From Streptomyces hayashii (GTDB lineage Bacteria > Actinomycetota > Actinomycetes > Streptomycetales > Streptomycetaceae), in assembly GCF_024539815.1 (NCBI RefSeq), contig NZ_JAHHIU010000055.1, positions 1-64,000 of the forward strand: a DNA stretch of 64,000 nt. The letters run 5' to 3'. The notes beneath the pieces are model-generated. The model did no database searches. It saw nothing but the letters and a program-made list of their open reading frames with translations, and had not been told where the DNA came from. A program made the translations under genes and the position numbers. Positions 33,323 through 41,585 of this stretch are shown piece after piece (the first letter of the stretch is position 1; each line of letters begins with the position of its first letter).

Positions 33323-33333
33323 AAAGCGCTTGC
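33323..33333. promoter_or_regulatory. AAAGCGCTTGC motif upstream of etfB
   Basis: This 11-mer is the exact reverse complement of GCAAGCGCTTT at 10853-10863, the motif inside the pectate lyase promoter. It lies 140 bp upstream of etfB. It may be a second site for the same LacI-type regulator or a chance match. Confidence 0.35.
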
Positions 33334-33473
33334 TTAGCGGGAATGAACTGGGTGTACTGGCGAGTAATATTTCGGTCGGAGCGCAGGCCGCCCCAACCGG
33401 GATCGGCCGCTTGAGACGCCTATGCTGCCTGGAAGAAGGCAGCCAGAACTGACGATGCAGTAGGAGAGCCGGC

Positions 33474-34262
33474 GTGAGCTTGAGGATCGTTGTCACTGTG
33501 AAGTACGTGCCCGACGCCACCGGCGACCGGCACTTCGCCGATGACCTGACCGTCGACCGGGACGACGTGGACGGTCTGCTCTCCGAGCTCGACGAGTACG
33601 CGGTCGAGCAGGCGCTGCAGATCTCCGAGAACTCCGACGACGACGTGGAGATCACCGTCCTGACGGTGGGCCCCGAGGACGCCAAGGACGCGCTGCGCAA
33701 GGCTCTCTCCATGGGCGCCGACAAGGCCATCCACGTCGAGGACGACGACCTGCACGGCACCGACGTCATCGGCACCTCGCTGGTGCTGGCCAAGGCGATC
33801 GAGAAGGCCGGCTACGACCTGGTCATCTCCGGCCTGGCCTCCACCGACGGCACCATGGGCGTCGTCCCGGCCCTGCTGGCCGAGCGTCTGGGCGTCCCGC
33901 AGGTCACCCTGCTCTCCGAGGTCTCGGTCGAGGACGGCACCGTCAAGGGCCGCCGCGACGGCGACGCCGCCTCCGAGAACCTGGAGGCCTCCCTGCCGGC
34001 CGTCGTGTCGGTCACCGACCAGTCCGGCGAGGCGCGTTACCCGTCCTTCAAGGGCATCATGGCCGCCAAGAAGAAGCCGGTGGAGTCCTGGGACCTGTCG
34101 GACCTGGACCTGGAGGCCGGGGAGGTCGGCCTGGAGGGTGCGTGGACCAAGGTCGACTCCGCGACCGAGCGTCCCGCCCGCACCGCGGGCACGATCGTCA
34201 AGGACGAGGGCGAGGGCGGCAAGCAGCTCGCCGAGTTCCTCGCGGGCCAGAAGTTCATCTAA
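33474..34262 (+). CDS. etfB: Electron transfer flavoprotein subunit beta
   Basis: A 262-residue EtfB/FixA protein. With EtfA it forms a soluble FAD/AMP heterodimer that takes electrons from acyl-CoA and other dehydrogenases and passes them to the quinone pool. Seen: RIVVTVKYVPDATGD, DEYAVEQALQI, LSMGADKAIHVED, AGYDLVISGLASTDGTMGVVPALLAERLGVPQ (split across the AMP-binding loop) and SFKGIMAAKKKP near residue 195. The GTG at 33474 follows AGGAGAG. A GCTGCCT/AGGCAGC hairpin lies in the leader (33424-33443). No dehydrogenase gene is adjacent. Confidence 0.96.
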   Translation: MSLRIVVTVKYVPDATGDRHFADDLTVDRDDVDGLLSELDEYAVEQALQISENSDDDVEITVLTVGPEDAKDALRKALSMGADKAIHVEDDDLHGTDVIGTSLVLAKAIEKAGYDLVISGLASTDGTMGVVPALLAERLGVPQVTLLSEVSVEDGTVKGRRDGDAASENLEASLPAVVSVTDQSGEARYPSFKGIMAAKKKPVESWDLSDLDLEAGEVGLEGAWTKVDSATERPARTAGTIVKDEGEGGKQLAEFLAGQKFI

Positions 34263-34313
34263 AGGCCCCACGCCGACCGCCCCTCAACTTCGTTTCGCAG
34301 GAGAGCAAATCCC

Positions 34314-35276
34314 ATGGCTGAAGTCCTCGTCTACGTCGACCACGTGGACGGCGCCGTCCGCAAGCCCACCCTGGAGCTGCTGACGCTGGCCCGCCGCATC
34401 GGCGAGCCGGTCGCCGTCGCGCTCGGCCCGGGCGCCGAGAACACCGCCGCCGCGCTCGCCGAGCACGGCGCCGTCAAGGTCCTCACGCACGACGCCTCCG
34501 AGTACACCGACTACCTCGTCGTGCCGAAGGTGGACGCGCTGCAGGCCGCCGTCGAGTCGGTCTCCCCGGCCGCCGTCCTGGTCCCGTCCTCCGCGGAGGG
34601 CAAGGAGATCGCCGCGCGTCTGGCGCTGCGCATCGGCTCCGGCGTCATCACCGACGCCACCGACCTGGAGGCCGGCGCCGAGGGCCCGGTGGCCACCCAG
34701 TCGGTGTTCGCCGCCTCCTTCACCACCAAGTCCCGTGTCTCCAAGGGCACTCCGGTCATCACCGTCAAGCCGAACTCGGCCGCGGTCGAGGCCGCTCCGG
34801 CCGCCGGCGCCGTCGAGGCGCTCAGCGTCTCCTTCTCGGCGCAGGCGACGGGCACCAAGGTCACCGGCCGCACCCCGCGCGAGTCGACCGGCCGCCCGGA
34901 GCTGACCGAGGCCGCGATCGTGGTCTCCGGCGGCCGTGGCGTCAACGGCGCGGAGAACTTCGCGTTGATCGAGGCCCTCGCGGACTCCCTCGGCGCGGCC
35001 GTCGGCGCCTCCCGCGCCGCCGTCGACGCCGGCTGGTACCCGCACACCAACCAGGTGGGTCAGACCGGCAAGTCGGTCTCGCCGCAGCTCTACATCGCCA
35101 ACGGCATCTCCGGCGCCATCCAGCACCGGGCCGGCATGCAGACCTCGAAGACGATCGTCGCCGTCAACAAGGACGCCGAGGCCCCGATCTTCGACCTGGT
35201 CGACTACGGCGTCGTCGGCGACCTCTTCGACGTCGTCCCGCAGCTCACCGAGGAGATCAACACCCGCAAGGGCTGA
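34314..35276 (+). CDS. etfA: Electron transfer flavoprotein subunit alpha
   Basis: A 320-residue EtfA/FixB protein, cotranscribed with etfB (51-bp gap). The C-terminal FAD domain is intact: [65 protein letters not shown] and [18 protein letters not shown]. The N-terminal domain pairs with EtfB. The ATG at 34314 is preceded by CAGGAGAGCAA. Expression ends at the strong hairpin 22 bp after the stop. Confidence 0.96.
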   Translation: MAEVLVYVDHVDGAVRKPTLELLTLARRIGEPVAVALGPGAENTAAALAEHGAVKVLTHDASEYTDYLVVPKVDALQAAVESVSPAAVLVPSSAEGKEIAARLALRIGSGVITDATDLEAGAEGPVATQSVFAASFTTKSRVSKGTPVITVKPNSAAVEAAPAAGAVEALSVSFSAQATGTKVTGRTPRESTGRPELTEAAIVVSGGRGVNGAENFALIEALADSLGAAVGASRAAVDAGWYPHTNQVGQTGKSVSPQLYIANGISGAIQHRAGMQTSKTIVAVNKDAEAPIFDLVDYGVVGDLFDVVPQLTEEINTRKG

Positions 35277-35297
35277 TCACCCGCAGTCGCAGACTGT

Positions 35298-35336
35298 CCG
35301 AGGCCCCCGTGACCGCGCAGGTCACGGGGGCCTCGG
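35298..35336. terminator. Strong terminator after etfBA
   Basis: Perfect 17-bp stem (35298-35314 with 35320-35336) and a 5-nt loop, lying between the etfA stop and the convergent EEP gene stop; it can act in both directions. Confidence 0.92.
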
Positions 35337-35340
35337 CTCG

Positions 35341-36261
35341 TCACAGAGTCAACGACGCCTGCACCGGCAGATGATCGCTCGGGTACTGGCCGCCGACGGT
35401 GAACGTGTCGGTCCACTCCCGGTGGACCGTGACACCGGGCGTCGCCAGAATCCAGTCGATGCGGTCCCCGCCCGGTATCAGCGGCCGGTAGCCGTGGAAC
35501 GTGGCGTACGCCCCGCCACGCGCGCGTGCCGCGTCCCAGGTGTCCACCAGACCGGCGGCGAGCAGCGCGTCGTACACCGCACTGCCGTGGGCGGCGCAGT
35601 TGAAGTCGCCGGTCAGCAGCAGGGGCAGCGCAGGGTCGAACCGGGCGATCCGCTCGGCGATCAGGGCGGCTGAGCGCACGCGCGCGTACTGACTCGCGTT
35701 GTCGAGATGGGTGTTGAGGACGAGGAACTCCCGCCCCGCCGCCCGCAGGTCACGGAAGCGGACCCAGGTGACCATGCGGGGATGGCCTCCGCCCCAGGTG
35801 TTGGAGCCGCGCACCGCCGGGGTGTCGGAGAGCCAGAAATGCTCGTACGCCGCCGGAGCGAGCCGACGCGTGTCGTAGAAGACGGCCACCGCCTCGTCGT
35901 CGCCCGCGGCGCGGCTTGCGCCGATCCAGTCGTAGTACGGCCCGAGATCGGCCTGGATGTCGAGCAGCTGCTGCGGCCGGCCCTCCTGAGTGCCGATGAC
36001 GTGCGGGGCGGCGCGGTGCAGCAGCGCGCTCATCACCGGCCGGCGGACCGCCCAGCTGTTGGGCTTCTTGCGGGACGCGAAGCGGAGGTTGAACGTCATG
36101 ACCTCCAGAGGGGGCGCGGGCTCGGACGGGAGCGCGCCGTGCGAGCGGCTCTCCTGCCGTCCGGCCGATGCTCCCACCATGCCGAGCAGCGGGACGGCGG
36201 CCGCGGCGGCCACCACGGTTCGCAGTCCCGCCCTACGGTTCGGCCCACTCCTGCCCGTCAT
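35341..36261 (-). CDS. Secreted endonuclease/exonuclease/phosphatase-family protein
   Basis: A 306-residue exported EEP-superfamily enzyme (DNase I/sphingomyelinase/inositol-phosphatase fold). A signal peptide covers about residues 1-38 (RRAGLRTVVAAAAAVPLLGMVGASAG). Catalytic motifs: VMTFNLRFAS (Asn), IGTQEG (Glu), LNTHLDN (His), LTGDFNCAAHGS (Asp/Asn) and QYPSDHLPVQASL (final Asp-His). Typical roles are extracellular nuclease or phosphodiesterase; the substrate is not evident. The ATG at 36261 follows GAGGGGGAACAC. It is divergent from the DUF6986 aldolase gene. Confidence 0.92.
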   Translation of the reverse strand: MTGRSGPNRRAGLRTVVAAAAAVPLLGMVGASAGRQESRSHGALPSEPAPPLEVMTFNLRFASRKKPNSWAVRRPVMSALLHRAAPHVIGTQEGRPQQLLDIQADLGPYYDWIGASRAAGDDEAVAVFYDTRRLAPAAYEHFWLSDTPAVRGSNTWGGGHPRMVTWVRFRDLRAAGREFLVLNTHLDNASQYARVRSAALIAERIARFDPALPLLLTGDFNCAAHGSAVYDALLAAGLVDTWDAARARGGAYATFHGYRPLIPGGDRIDWILATPGVTVHREWTDTFTVGGQYPSDHLPVQASLTL

Positions 36262-36366
36262 GTGTTCCCCCTCGTCTCGTGAGTCAGGATGAAGGGGAGA
36301 ACCCCGGTACGGAAGAGGGCATGGATGCGGCGGCGAACGGAACGGGACCACGCCGTGGACAGGGTG

Positions 36367-36406
36367 TTGACCAGCCGGAAGCCGCACAGATAACTTCGCT
36401 GTGCGG
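36367..36406 (+). promoter_or_regulatory. Promoter and operator of the DUF6986 gene
   Basis: TTGACC (36367-36372), 17-bp spacer, ATAACT (36390-36395). An exact inverted repeat CCGCACAG (36382-36389) / CTGTGCGG (36399-36406) flanks the -10 box, so a repressor bound there would block initiation. Confidence 0.75.
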
Positions 36407-36445
36407 ATTATCGATTCCGTAAAGCGGAAAACAGGAGGGTGTGGC

Positions 36446-37753
36446 ATGGGTCAGGGCCAGCAGGAGACGGTGGCGACGAGTCTCGCGGGCGCCGTCGGCG
36501 AGAGGATCAGCGCCTCCCTCGCCCCGATCGACGCCGAGCTGGACCGCCTCTACCCCGGAGACCCCGGCACCCGCCAGCCCGTCCACACCGTCTACGTACC
36601 CGGTGACGTCTTCGCCGCGGACACGATCCGCGACTGGGGCGACCGGGCCCTCGCCGCCCTCGACGAGCACGCCCCCGACGCGGCCTCCTTCGCCGCCTGC
36701 CTCGGCCTGTCCGACGAACTCGCCGAGCCCGTGTACACGCGCGTACGGGCCAAACTGGAGCGCGAGCCCGTGGAGGACCTGCGCGTCGACTTCGAGGACG
36801 GCTACGGCCCCCGTCCCGAGGCGGAGGAGGACGCGGCGGCCGCCCGGGCGGCCCGGCTGATCGCAGAGGCCTGCGCCAAGGGCGCCGCGGCCCCGTACAT
36901 GGGCATCCGCATGAAGTGCATGGAGGCCGCGGTGCGCGACCGGGGCATCCGCACGCTCGACGTCTTCCTCACCGGTCTGATGGAGGCCGGCGGTCTGCCC
37001 GGCGGACTGGTCCTCACCCTGCCGAAAGTGACCTATCCCGAGCAGGTCACGGCGATGGTCCGGCTGCTGGAGGCCTTCGAGAAGGCGCGCGGGCTGGACG
37101 CCGGACGGATCGGCTTCGAGATCCAGATCGAGACCAGCCAGGCCATCCTGGCCGCCGACGGGACCGCGACCGTCGCCCGCATGATCCAGGCGGCCGAGGG
37201 GCGGGCCACCGGCCTGCACTACGGCACCTTCGACTACAGCGCCTGCCTGGGCGTGTCCGCCGCTCACCAGGCCGCCGACCATCCGGCGGCCGACCACGCC
37301 AAGGCGGTCATGCAGGTCGCCGCGGCCGGCACCGGCGTACGGGTGTCGGACGGCTCCACGAACGTCCTGCCGGTCGGCCCGACCGCGAAGGTCCACGACG
37401 CCTGGCGACTCCACTACGGCCTCACCCGTCGGGCCCTCGCCCGCGCCTACTACCAGGGCTGGGACATGCACCCCGGCCATCTCCCCACCCGCTACGCGGC
37501 CGTCTTCGCCTTCTACCGCGAGGGTTTCGCGCAGGCCGCGGAGCGCCTGTCCCGGTATGCCCACCGGGCCGGCGGCGACGTCATGGACGAGCCGGCGACC
37601 GCCAAGGCCCTCGGCGGCTATCTGCTGCGGGGCCTCGACTGCGGCGCCCTCGACCTCGCCGAGGTGACCGGTGCTACGGGACTCTCCCGGACCGCCCTGG
37701 AGGGCTTCGCCGCACCGCGCCGGGGAGATCTGACGGCCTCGGCGGCGACGTAG
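36446..37753 (+). CDS. Aldolase/citrate-lyase-like protein, DUF6986 family
   Basis: A 435-residue protein related to the HpcH/HpaI and citrate lyase beta-subunit TIM barrels. Seen: DLRVDFEDGYGPRP (metal and substrate loop), YMGIRMKCMEAAVRDRGIRTLD, LVLTLPKVTYPEQVTAMVRLLE, IGFEIQIETSQAIL (QIET is the CitE/HpcH-like metal-ligand motif) and LHYGTFDYSACLGV. It would carry out C-C cleavage or condensation of a 2-oxo- or hydroxy-acid. The ATG at 36446 has AGGAGG 7 nt upstream. It is monocistronic under an operator-controlled promoter, indicating substrate induction. Confidence 0.88.
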   Translation: MGQGQQETVATSLAGAVGERISASLAPIDAELDRLYPGDPGTRQPVHTVYVPGDVFAADTIRDWGDRALAALDEHAPDAASFAACLGLSDELAEPVYTRVRAKLEREPVEDLRVDFEDGYGPRPEAEEDAAAARAARLIAEACAKGAAAPYMGIRMKCMEAAVRDRGIRTLDVFLTGLMEAGGLPGGLVLTLPKVTYPEQVTAMVRLLEAFEKARGLDAGRIGFEIQIETSQAILAADGTATVARMIQAAEGRATGLHYGTFDYSACLGVSAAHQAADHPAADHAKAVMQVAAAGTGVRVSDGSTNVLPVGPTAKVHDAWRLHYGLTRRALARAYYQGWDMHPGHLPTRYAAVFAFYREGFAQAAERLSRYAHRAGGDVMDEPATAKALGGYLLRGLDCGALDLAEVTGATGLSRTALEGFAAPRRGDLTASAAT

Positions 37754-37874
37754 GGCGCTGAACCGGGCGGGCGCCGGAGAGCGCGCGAGCCGGCCGAGGC
37801 GAGAACACCCCCGCCGGTCACCGCCGCAGGCGACGGACACCGTCGCCCGACGACCGCTCCAGCCGCCGCAGCCG

Positions 37875-38291
37875 TTACTGCTGCTGCGTCTGCTGCGTCT
37901 GCCGCGGCGCGGGAACGGCGTACGGGGTGGTGATGATCTCCATGCCGTGCCCCGACGGATCCATGAAGTACAGACCACGGCCGCCGTGGTGATGGTTGAC
38001 CTCTCCCGGCTGCCTGCCGTGCGGATCCGCGAAGTACGTGATCCCGGCGCGCTCGATCCGGTCGAAAGCGGCGTCGAACTCCTCGTCGGAGACGAGGAAC
38101 GCGTAATGCTGCATGACGATCGACTCCGCCGGGACGGTGGCGAAGTCCAGGGTGACCTTGTTGCTCGTGTCGACGGGAACGAACGGGCCCCACTCGGCTC
38201 CGACTTCGAGTCCCAGGATGTGGGCGAGGAATTCGGCCGACTCCCGGTTGTCACGGGAGTGGACGATGGTGTGGTTCAGCTCGACTGACAT
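37875..38291 (-). CDS. VOC-family protein
   Basis: A 138-residue single-domain glyoxalase/dioxygenase-like protein: ELNHTIVHSRDNRESAEFLAHILGLEVG, FATVPAESIVMQHYAFLVSDEEFDAAFDRI and GRGLYFMDPSGHGMEIITTPY. Metal-ligand-like His (NHTIVH, HYAF) and Glu (MEIIT) are present, so a metal-dependent activity is possible. It ends in a Gln/Thr tail (QTQQTQQQ) coded by a short CTGCTGCGT repeat. The ATG at 38291 has GGAGGCATT upstream. It is convergent with the DUF6986 gene. Confidence 0.9.
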   Translation of the reverse strand: MSVELNHTIVHSRDNRESAEFLAHILGLEVGAEWGPFVPVDTSNKVTLDFATVPAESIVMQHYAFLVSDEEFDAAFDRIERAGITYFADPHGRQPGEVNHHHGGRGLYFMDPSGHGMEIITTPYAVPAPRQTQQTQQQ

Positions 38292-38377
38292 GTGTGGAAT
38301 GCCTCCGCTGGGCAAACTCACGGGCGCCTCCATGCCTCACCCGGCCGGTGACCGACACGCGACGCCGTCCGGTCACA

Positions 38378-39115
38378 CTAACGGACGCGCAGATGTTCCA
38401 GACCGGAGACGGTCACCAGATTCTCCTCCGCGAACAATCGCGTGCCCTGCTCGCACCGTCGCGCGTCCGCCCGGGCGCGGCGGCAGAACTCCTCGGGCGT
38501 CCCGCCGAACAGTTTTCTCAACGCCGCCGATCGTGAGAGGAGTTCGGAGATCAGGACGTGCTGGCCGGGGTGGCGGCGCGGGGCGCCCGAGCCGTCGTGC
38601 AGAACCCCGTGATGATTGACGTAAGCGAAGGCGTCGAGAAGCGCCTCCCCGTTCTCCAGCTCGACCCGGAACCGCGGCGCGGGCAGCAGGACGCGGTCGT
38701 AGTTCGGCTCCGTCGCGTCCAGCGTGGCGAGTTGGTCCGCGTCCAGCCAGATGACGAACAACTGCCGGGCGACGCCGGGAGCGTCGACGGGTGATGCGGA
38801 CACATAGCCGTGGCGGCTGATGTGCGCCGACACGCCCACGTCGATGCCCGTCACGCGTGCCCGCACCATCGGAATGGCCGACGCGATGCCGAACTCGGCC
38901 ATCTTGTGCCGCAGTTGGGCCGGGCTGGCGTTGGAGCCGACGGCCACCACCGGGGTCCGGCCGGGATGCGTGAACCGGTCCAGGGGCAGCAGTTCGTCGC
39001 CGTCGAGCAGCCCGGACCCGCGCGGCCAGACGCCGGGGTAGCTCAGCGGATGGTCGCGCGGCGCGTCGGCCAGGCCCAGCGCCTCCAGCGTGCGGTGCCC
39101 GTCGCGGGCGGCCAC
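38378..39115 (-). CDS. Gamma-glutamylcyclotransferase-like hypothetical protein
   Basis: About 245 residues with no family I can name firmly. PVVAVGSNASPAQLRHKM resembles the YGSN loop of gamma-glutamylcyclotransferase-like proteins, and LATLDATEPNYDRVLL resembles their LDxxE..Y.R motif with the catalytic Glu. The start is uncertain: the LacI gene's stop is at 39123-39125, and the GTG at 39115 lies just after it, fitting termination-reinitiation; the frame is open to a GTG at 39145 inside the LacI gene. There is no ribosome-binding site for either. Coupling to a sugar regulator is unexpected for such an enzyme. Confidence 0.8.
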   Translation of the reverse strand: MAARDGHRTLEALGLADAPRDHPLSYPGVWPRGSGLLDGDELLPLDRFTHPGRTPVVAVGSNASPAQLRHKMAEFGIASAIPMVRARVTGIDVGVSAHISRHGYVSASPVDAPGVARQLFVIWLDADQLATLDATEPNYDRVLLPAPRFRVELENGEALLDAFAYVNHHGVLHDGSGAPRRHPGQHVLISELLSRSAALRKLFGGTPEEFCRRARADARRCEQGTRLFAEENLVTVSGLEHLRVR

Positions 39116-39122
39116 GGCCGGC

Positions 39123-40160
39123 TCAGTCCGCCGGCGGCAGTTCACCCGAGCCGCGAGTGATCAGCCGGGTCGGCAGTTCGATCCGTTCGGGGACGAGCTG
39201 TGTGCCGTCCAGCTGCCGGAAGAGGCGCTCGGCGGCGGTACGGCCGAGGGCCGCCGCGTCCTGGGCGACGACGGTGACCCCCGGCTGGAGCAGGTCGGCG
39301 AGTTCCAGGTCGTCGAAGGCCACCAGGGCGGTCCGGCGGGCCCGCTCCGCCAGGACCCGTATCACGGTGACCGTCACCCGGTTGTTCCCCGAGAAGACCG
39401 CCGTGACCGGCGCGTCCCCCGACAGCATGTCCTCGGCCGCGCGGCGCACCCGCGCCGGGTCGGTGGCGCCCAGGGACATCCAGGCGTCCGCCACGGGTAT
39501 CCCCGCGTCCTCCATCGCCGCGCGGTAGCCGCGCAGACGCTCCGCGGCGGTGTGGATGCGGGGCATGTCGCCGATGAAGCCGATGCGACGGTGCCCCTGG
39601 GCGACCAGGTGGGCCACGCCCGCGCGGGCGCCGCCGAAGTTGTCCGACAGCACGCAGTCCGCGTCGATCCGGCCGGCCGGCCGGTCGACGAACACCGTCG
39701 CGACCCCGGCCCTGATCTCGGGCTCCAGATACCGGTGGTCGTCACCGGCCGGGATCACCACCAGGCCGTCCACCCGGCGCGCGCACAGCGCCAAGGCCAG
39801 CTCCTGCTCGCGGTCCGGGTCCTCGGCGCTGGAGCCGTTGATGAGCAACGCGCCGTGCGCGCGGGCGACCTCCTCCACCGCCCTGCTGAGCGGCCCGTAG
39901 AACGGGTCGGCGAGGTCCTCCAGGACCAGGCCGATGCTGGCGGTGCGGCCCTTGCGCAGAACCCGGGCGCTGTCGTTGCGGCGGAAGCCGAGCGCGTCGA
40001 TGGACTCCTGGACCCGGCGCTCCGTCTCGGGCGTCACGCCCGGCTCGCCGTTGACCACGCGGGACACGGTCTTGAGGCCGACCCCGGCCCGCGCGGCGAC
40101 GTCCTTCATCGTGGGACGGTTGCCGTAACGGCTCTCGGGGCGGCGCTGCGTCTCCGGCAC
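39123..40160 (-). CDS. LacI-family transcriptional regulator
   Basis: A 345-residue LacI repressor with a 15-residue N-terminal extension before the helix-turn-helix (TMKDVAARAGVGLKTVSRVVN). The hinge (FRRNDSARVLRKGRTASIGLV) and the sugar-binding domain (PAGDDHRYLEPEIRAGVATVFVDRP region, TAVFSGNNRVTVTVIR) are complete. It is divergent from a ROK-type sugar kinase gene; a perfect 12-bp palindrome between them is the likely operator for both. The GTG at 40160 is the most likely start; the frame continues to 40274 without a ribosome-binding site and through the operator region. Confidence 0.93.
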   Translation of the reverse strand: MPETQRRPESRYGNRPTMKDVAARAGVGLKTVSRVVNGEPGVTPETERRVQESIDALGFRRNDSARVLRKGRTASIGLVLEDLADPFYGPLSRAVEEVARAHGALLINGSSAEDPDREQELALALCARRVDGLVVIPAGDDHRYLEPEIRAGVATVFVDRPAGRIDADCVLSDNFGGARAGVAHLVAQGHRRIGFIGDMPRIHTAAERLRGYRAAMEDAGIPVADAWMSLGATDPARVRRAAEDMLSGDAPVTAVFSGNNRVTVTVIRVLAERARRTALVAFDDLELADLLQPGVTVVAQDAAALGRTAAERLFRQLDGTQLVPERIELPTRLITRGSGELPPAD

Positions 40161-40282
40161 GATGCTGTGTCCTGTCCTGTCGTCCGCGGGAGGTCGGCAT
40201 GCTCGCCGTCCGGTCGATCTCGCGGACGGGGATGCGGTGCCCCAGGGTTTGTATGAGGATGTGGCGTCGAGCATAGAGCCTG

Positions 40283-40294
40283 GACAACGTTGTC
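40283..40294. promoter_or_regulatory. LacI operator between regulator and ROK kinase
   Basis: Perfect palindrome GACAACGTTGTC, with the central CG and TGACAACGTTGTCA-like form typical of LacI-family sites, placed between the divergent LacI and ROK genes. Confidence 0.85.
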
Positions 40295-40392
40295 AGATGC
40301 GGGAGAGACTGTCCACCGCAATCCGGCCCGCGTCCCCCAACCGCTGGACCGGCCAGCCCATTTTTCCTGGTGGACGGGGAGAACCCAGACTG

Positions 40393-41337
40393 ATGCACAC
40401 CGACCTAGTGGCCGCGCTCGACATCGGCGGCACCAAGATCGCCGGAGCGCTGGTGGACGGCGACGGCACGATCCTGGCCCGCGCACAGCGCCCCACGCCC
40501 GCCCTGGAGGACGGCGACACCGTCATGCGGGCCGTCGAGGAGGCGCTGGGGGAGCTGAGCGGGTCGCCGCTGTGGGAGCGCGTCCACGCCGTCGGCATCG
40601 GCAGCGCCGGCCCGGTGGACGCCTCCGCCGGCACCGTCAGCCCGGTGAACGTGCCCGGCTGGCGTGGGTATCCACTGGTCGACCGGGTGCGGGCGGCGAC
40701 CGGGAACCTCCCGGTCGAGCTGATCGGCGACGGTGTGGCCATCACGGCGGCCGAGCACTGGCAGGGCGCGGCCCGCGGCCACGACAACGCGCTGTGCATG
40801 GTGGTCTCCACCGGCGTCGGCGGCGGCCTGGTCCTGGGCGGTCGACTGCACCCCGGGCCCACGGGCAACGCGGGCCACATCGGCCACATCAGCGTCGACC
40901 TCGACGGCGATCCGTGCCCGTGCGGGGCACGCGGCTGCGTCGAGCGCATCGCCAGCGGCCCCAACATCGCCCGGCGGGCGCTGGAGAACGGCTGGCTGCC
41001 GGGTCCCGACGGCGACGGCTCGGCGGTCGCGGTGGCCGCCGCCGCCCGTGCGGGCGACCCGGTCGCCCTGGCCTCCTTCGAACGGGCCGCCCAGGCGCTC
41101 GCCGCCGGCATCGCCGCGACGGCGACCCTGGTGGAGATCGACATCGCGGTGATCGGCGGCGGCGTGGGCAAAGCGGGCGAGATCCTCTTCGCTCCCCTGC
41201 GCAGGGCCCTCCGCGACTACGCGACCCTCTCCTTCGTCCAGCGCCTGGCGGTGACGCCCGCGCAGATGGGCACGGACGCGGGACTCGTGGGAGCGGCCGC
41301 GGCAGCCCTGGCGAAGGGACCGGCGGCGGGAGTCTGA
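40393..41337 (+). CDS. ROK-family sugar kinase (glucokinase type)
   Basis: A 314-residue ROK kinase. The ATP phosphate loop is ALDIGGTKIAGALVD at the N-terminus, the sugar-binding/catalytic part is GIGSAGPVDASAG and STGVGGGLVLGGRLH, and the zinc motif HISVDLDGDPCPCGARGCVE (CxCGxxGC) is complete. It has no N-terminal DNA-binding domain, so it is a kinase and not a repressor. It would phosphorylate glucose or a related hexose in the cytoplasm. The ATG at 40393 has GGGGAG about 11 nt upstream. It is divergent from the LacI gene and shares its operator. Confidence 0.93.
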   Translation: MHTDLVAALDIGGTKIAGALVDGDGTILARAQRPTPALEDGDTVMRAVEEALGELSGSPLWERVHAVGIGSAGPVDASAGTVSPVNVPGWRGYPLVDRVRAATGNLPVELIGDGVAITAAEHWQGAARGHDNALCMVVSTGVGGGLVLGGRLHPGPTGNAGHIGHISVDLDGDPCPCGARGCVERIASGPNIARRALENGWLPGPDGDGSAVAVAAAARAGDPVALASFERAAQALAAGIAATATLVEIDIAVIGGGVGKAGEILFAPLRRALRDYATLSFVQRLAVTPAQMGTDAGLVGAAAAALAKGPAAGV

Positions 41338-41406
41338 AGAACCCAGAAGGAACGTTCCGGCCCACCCGCTGAGATCGACCGCGGACGGCGTACGGCGTAC
41401 CGCTTG

Positions 41407-41476
41407 CTGCCGTCTGCCGTCTGCCGTCTGCCGTCTGCCGTCTGCCGTCTGCCGTCCTCCGTCTGCCGTCTGCCGT
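41407..41476 (+). repeat. 7-bp tandem repeat (CTGCCGT)
   Basis: Ten consecutive 7-bp units: seven perfect CTGCCGT, one CCTCCGT, then two perfect. It lies between the convergent ROK kinase and ADP-ribosylglycohydrolase genes. The unit length not being a multiple of three makes coding use unlikely. Confidence 0.95.
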
Positions 41477-41585
41477 CTGACGAGCGCGCAGAGCGCGCCA
41501 GGTGTGTCGGCCGCCGCCCTTCGCCGGCGGCCCGCCGTCTGCCGTCCGCGGGCCGCCGCCCGACGCCCGGCACTCGGGACCGGGG

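Noticed and set aside
33331..33367. SigR-type promoter (GGGAAT...) before etfB
   Set aside because: The -35-like GGGAAT has no matching GTT at 18-19 bp, so it does not fit the consensus.
41217..41573. Minus-strand frame reading DGRRQTADGRRQ through the 7-bp repeats
   Set aside because: It is produced by the repeat itself, overlaps the ROK gene 3' end and has no ribosome-binding site; the 7-bp period does not fit coding selection.
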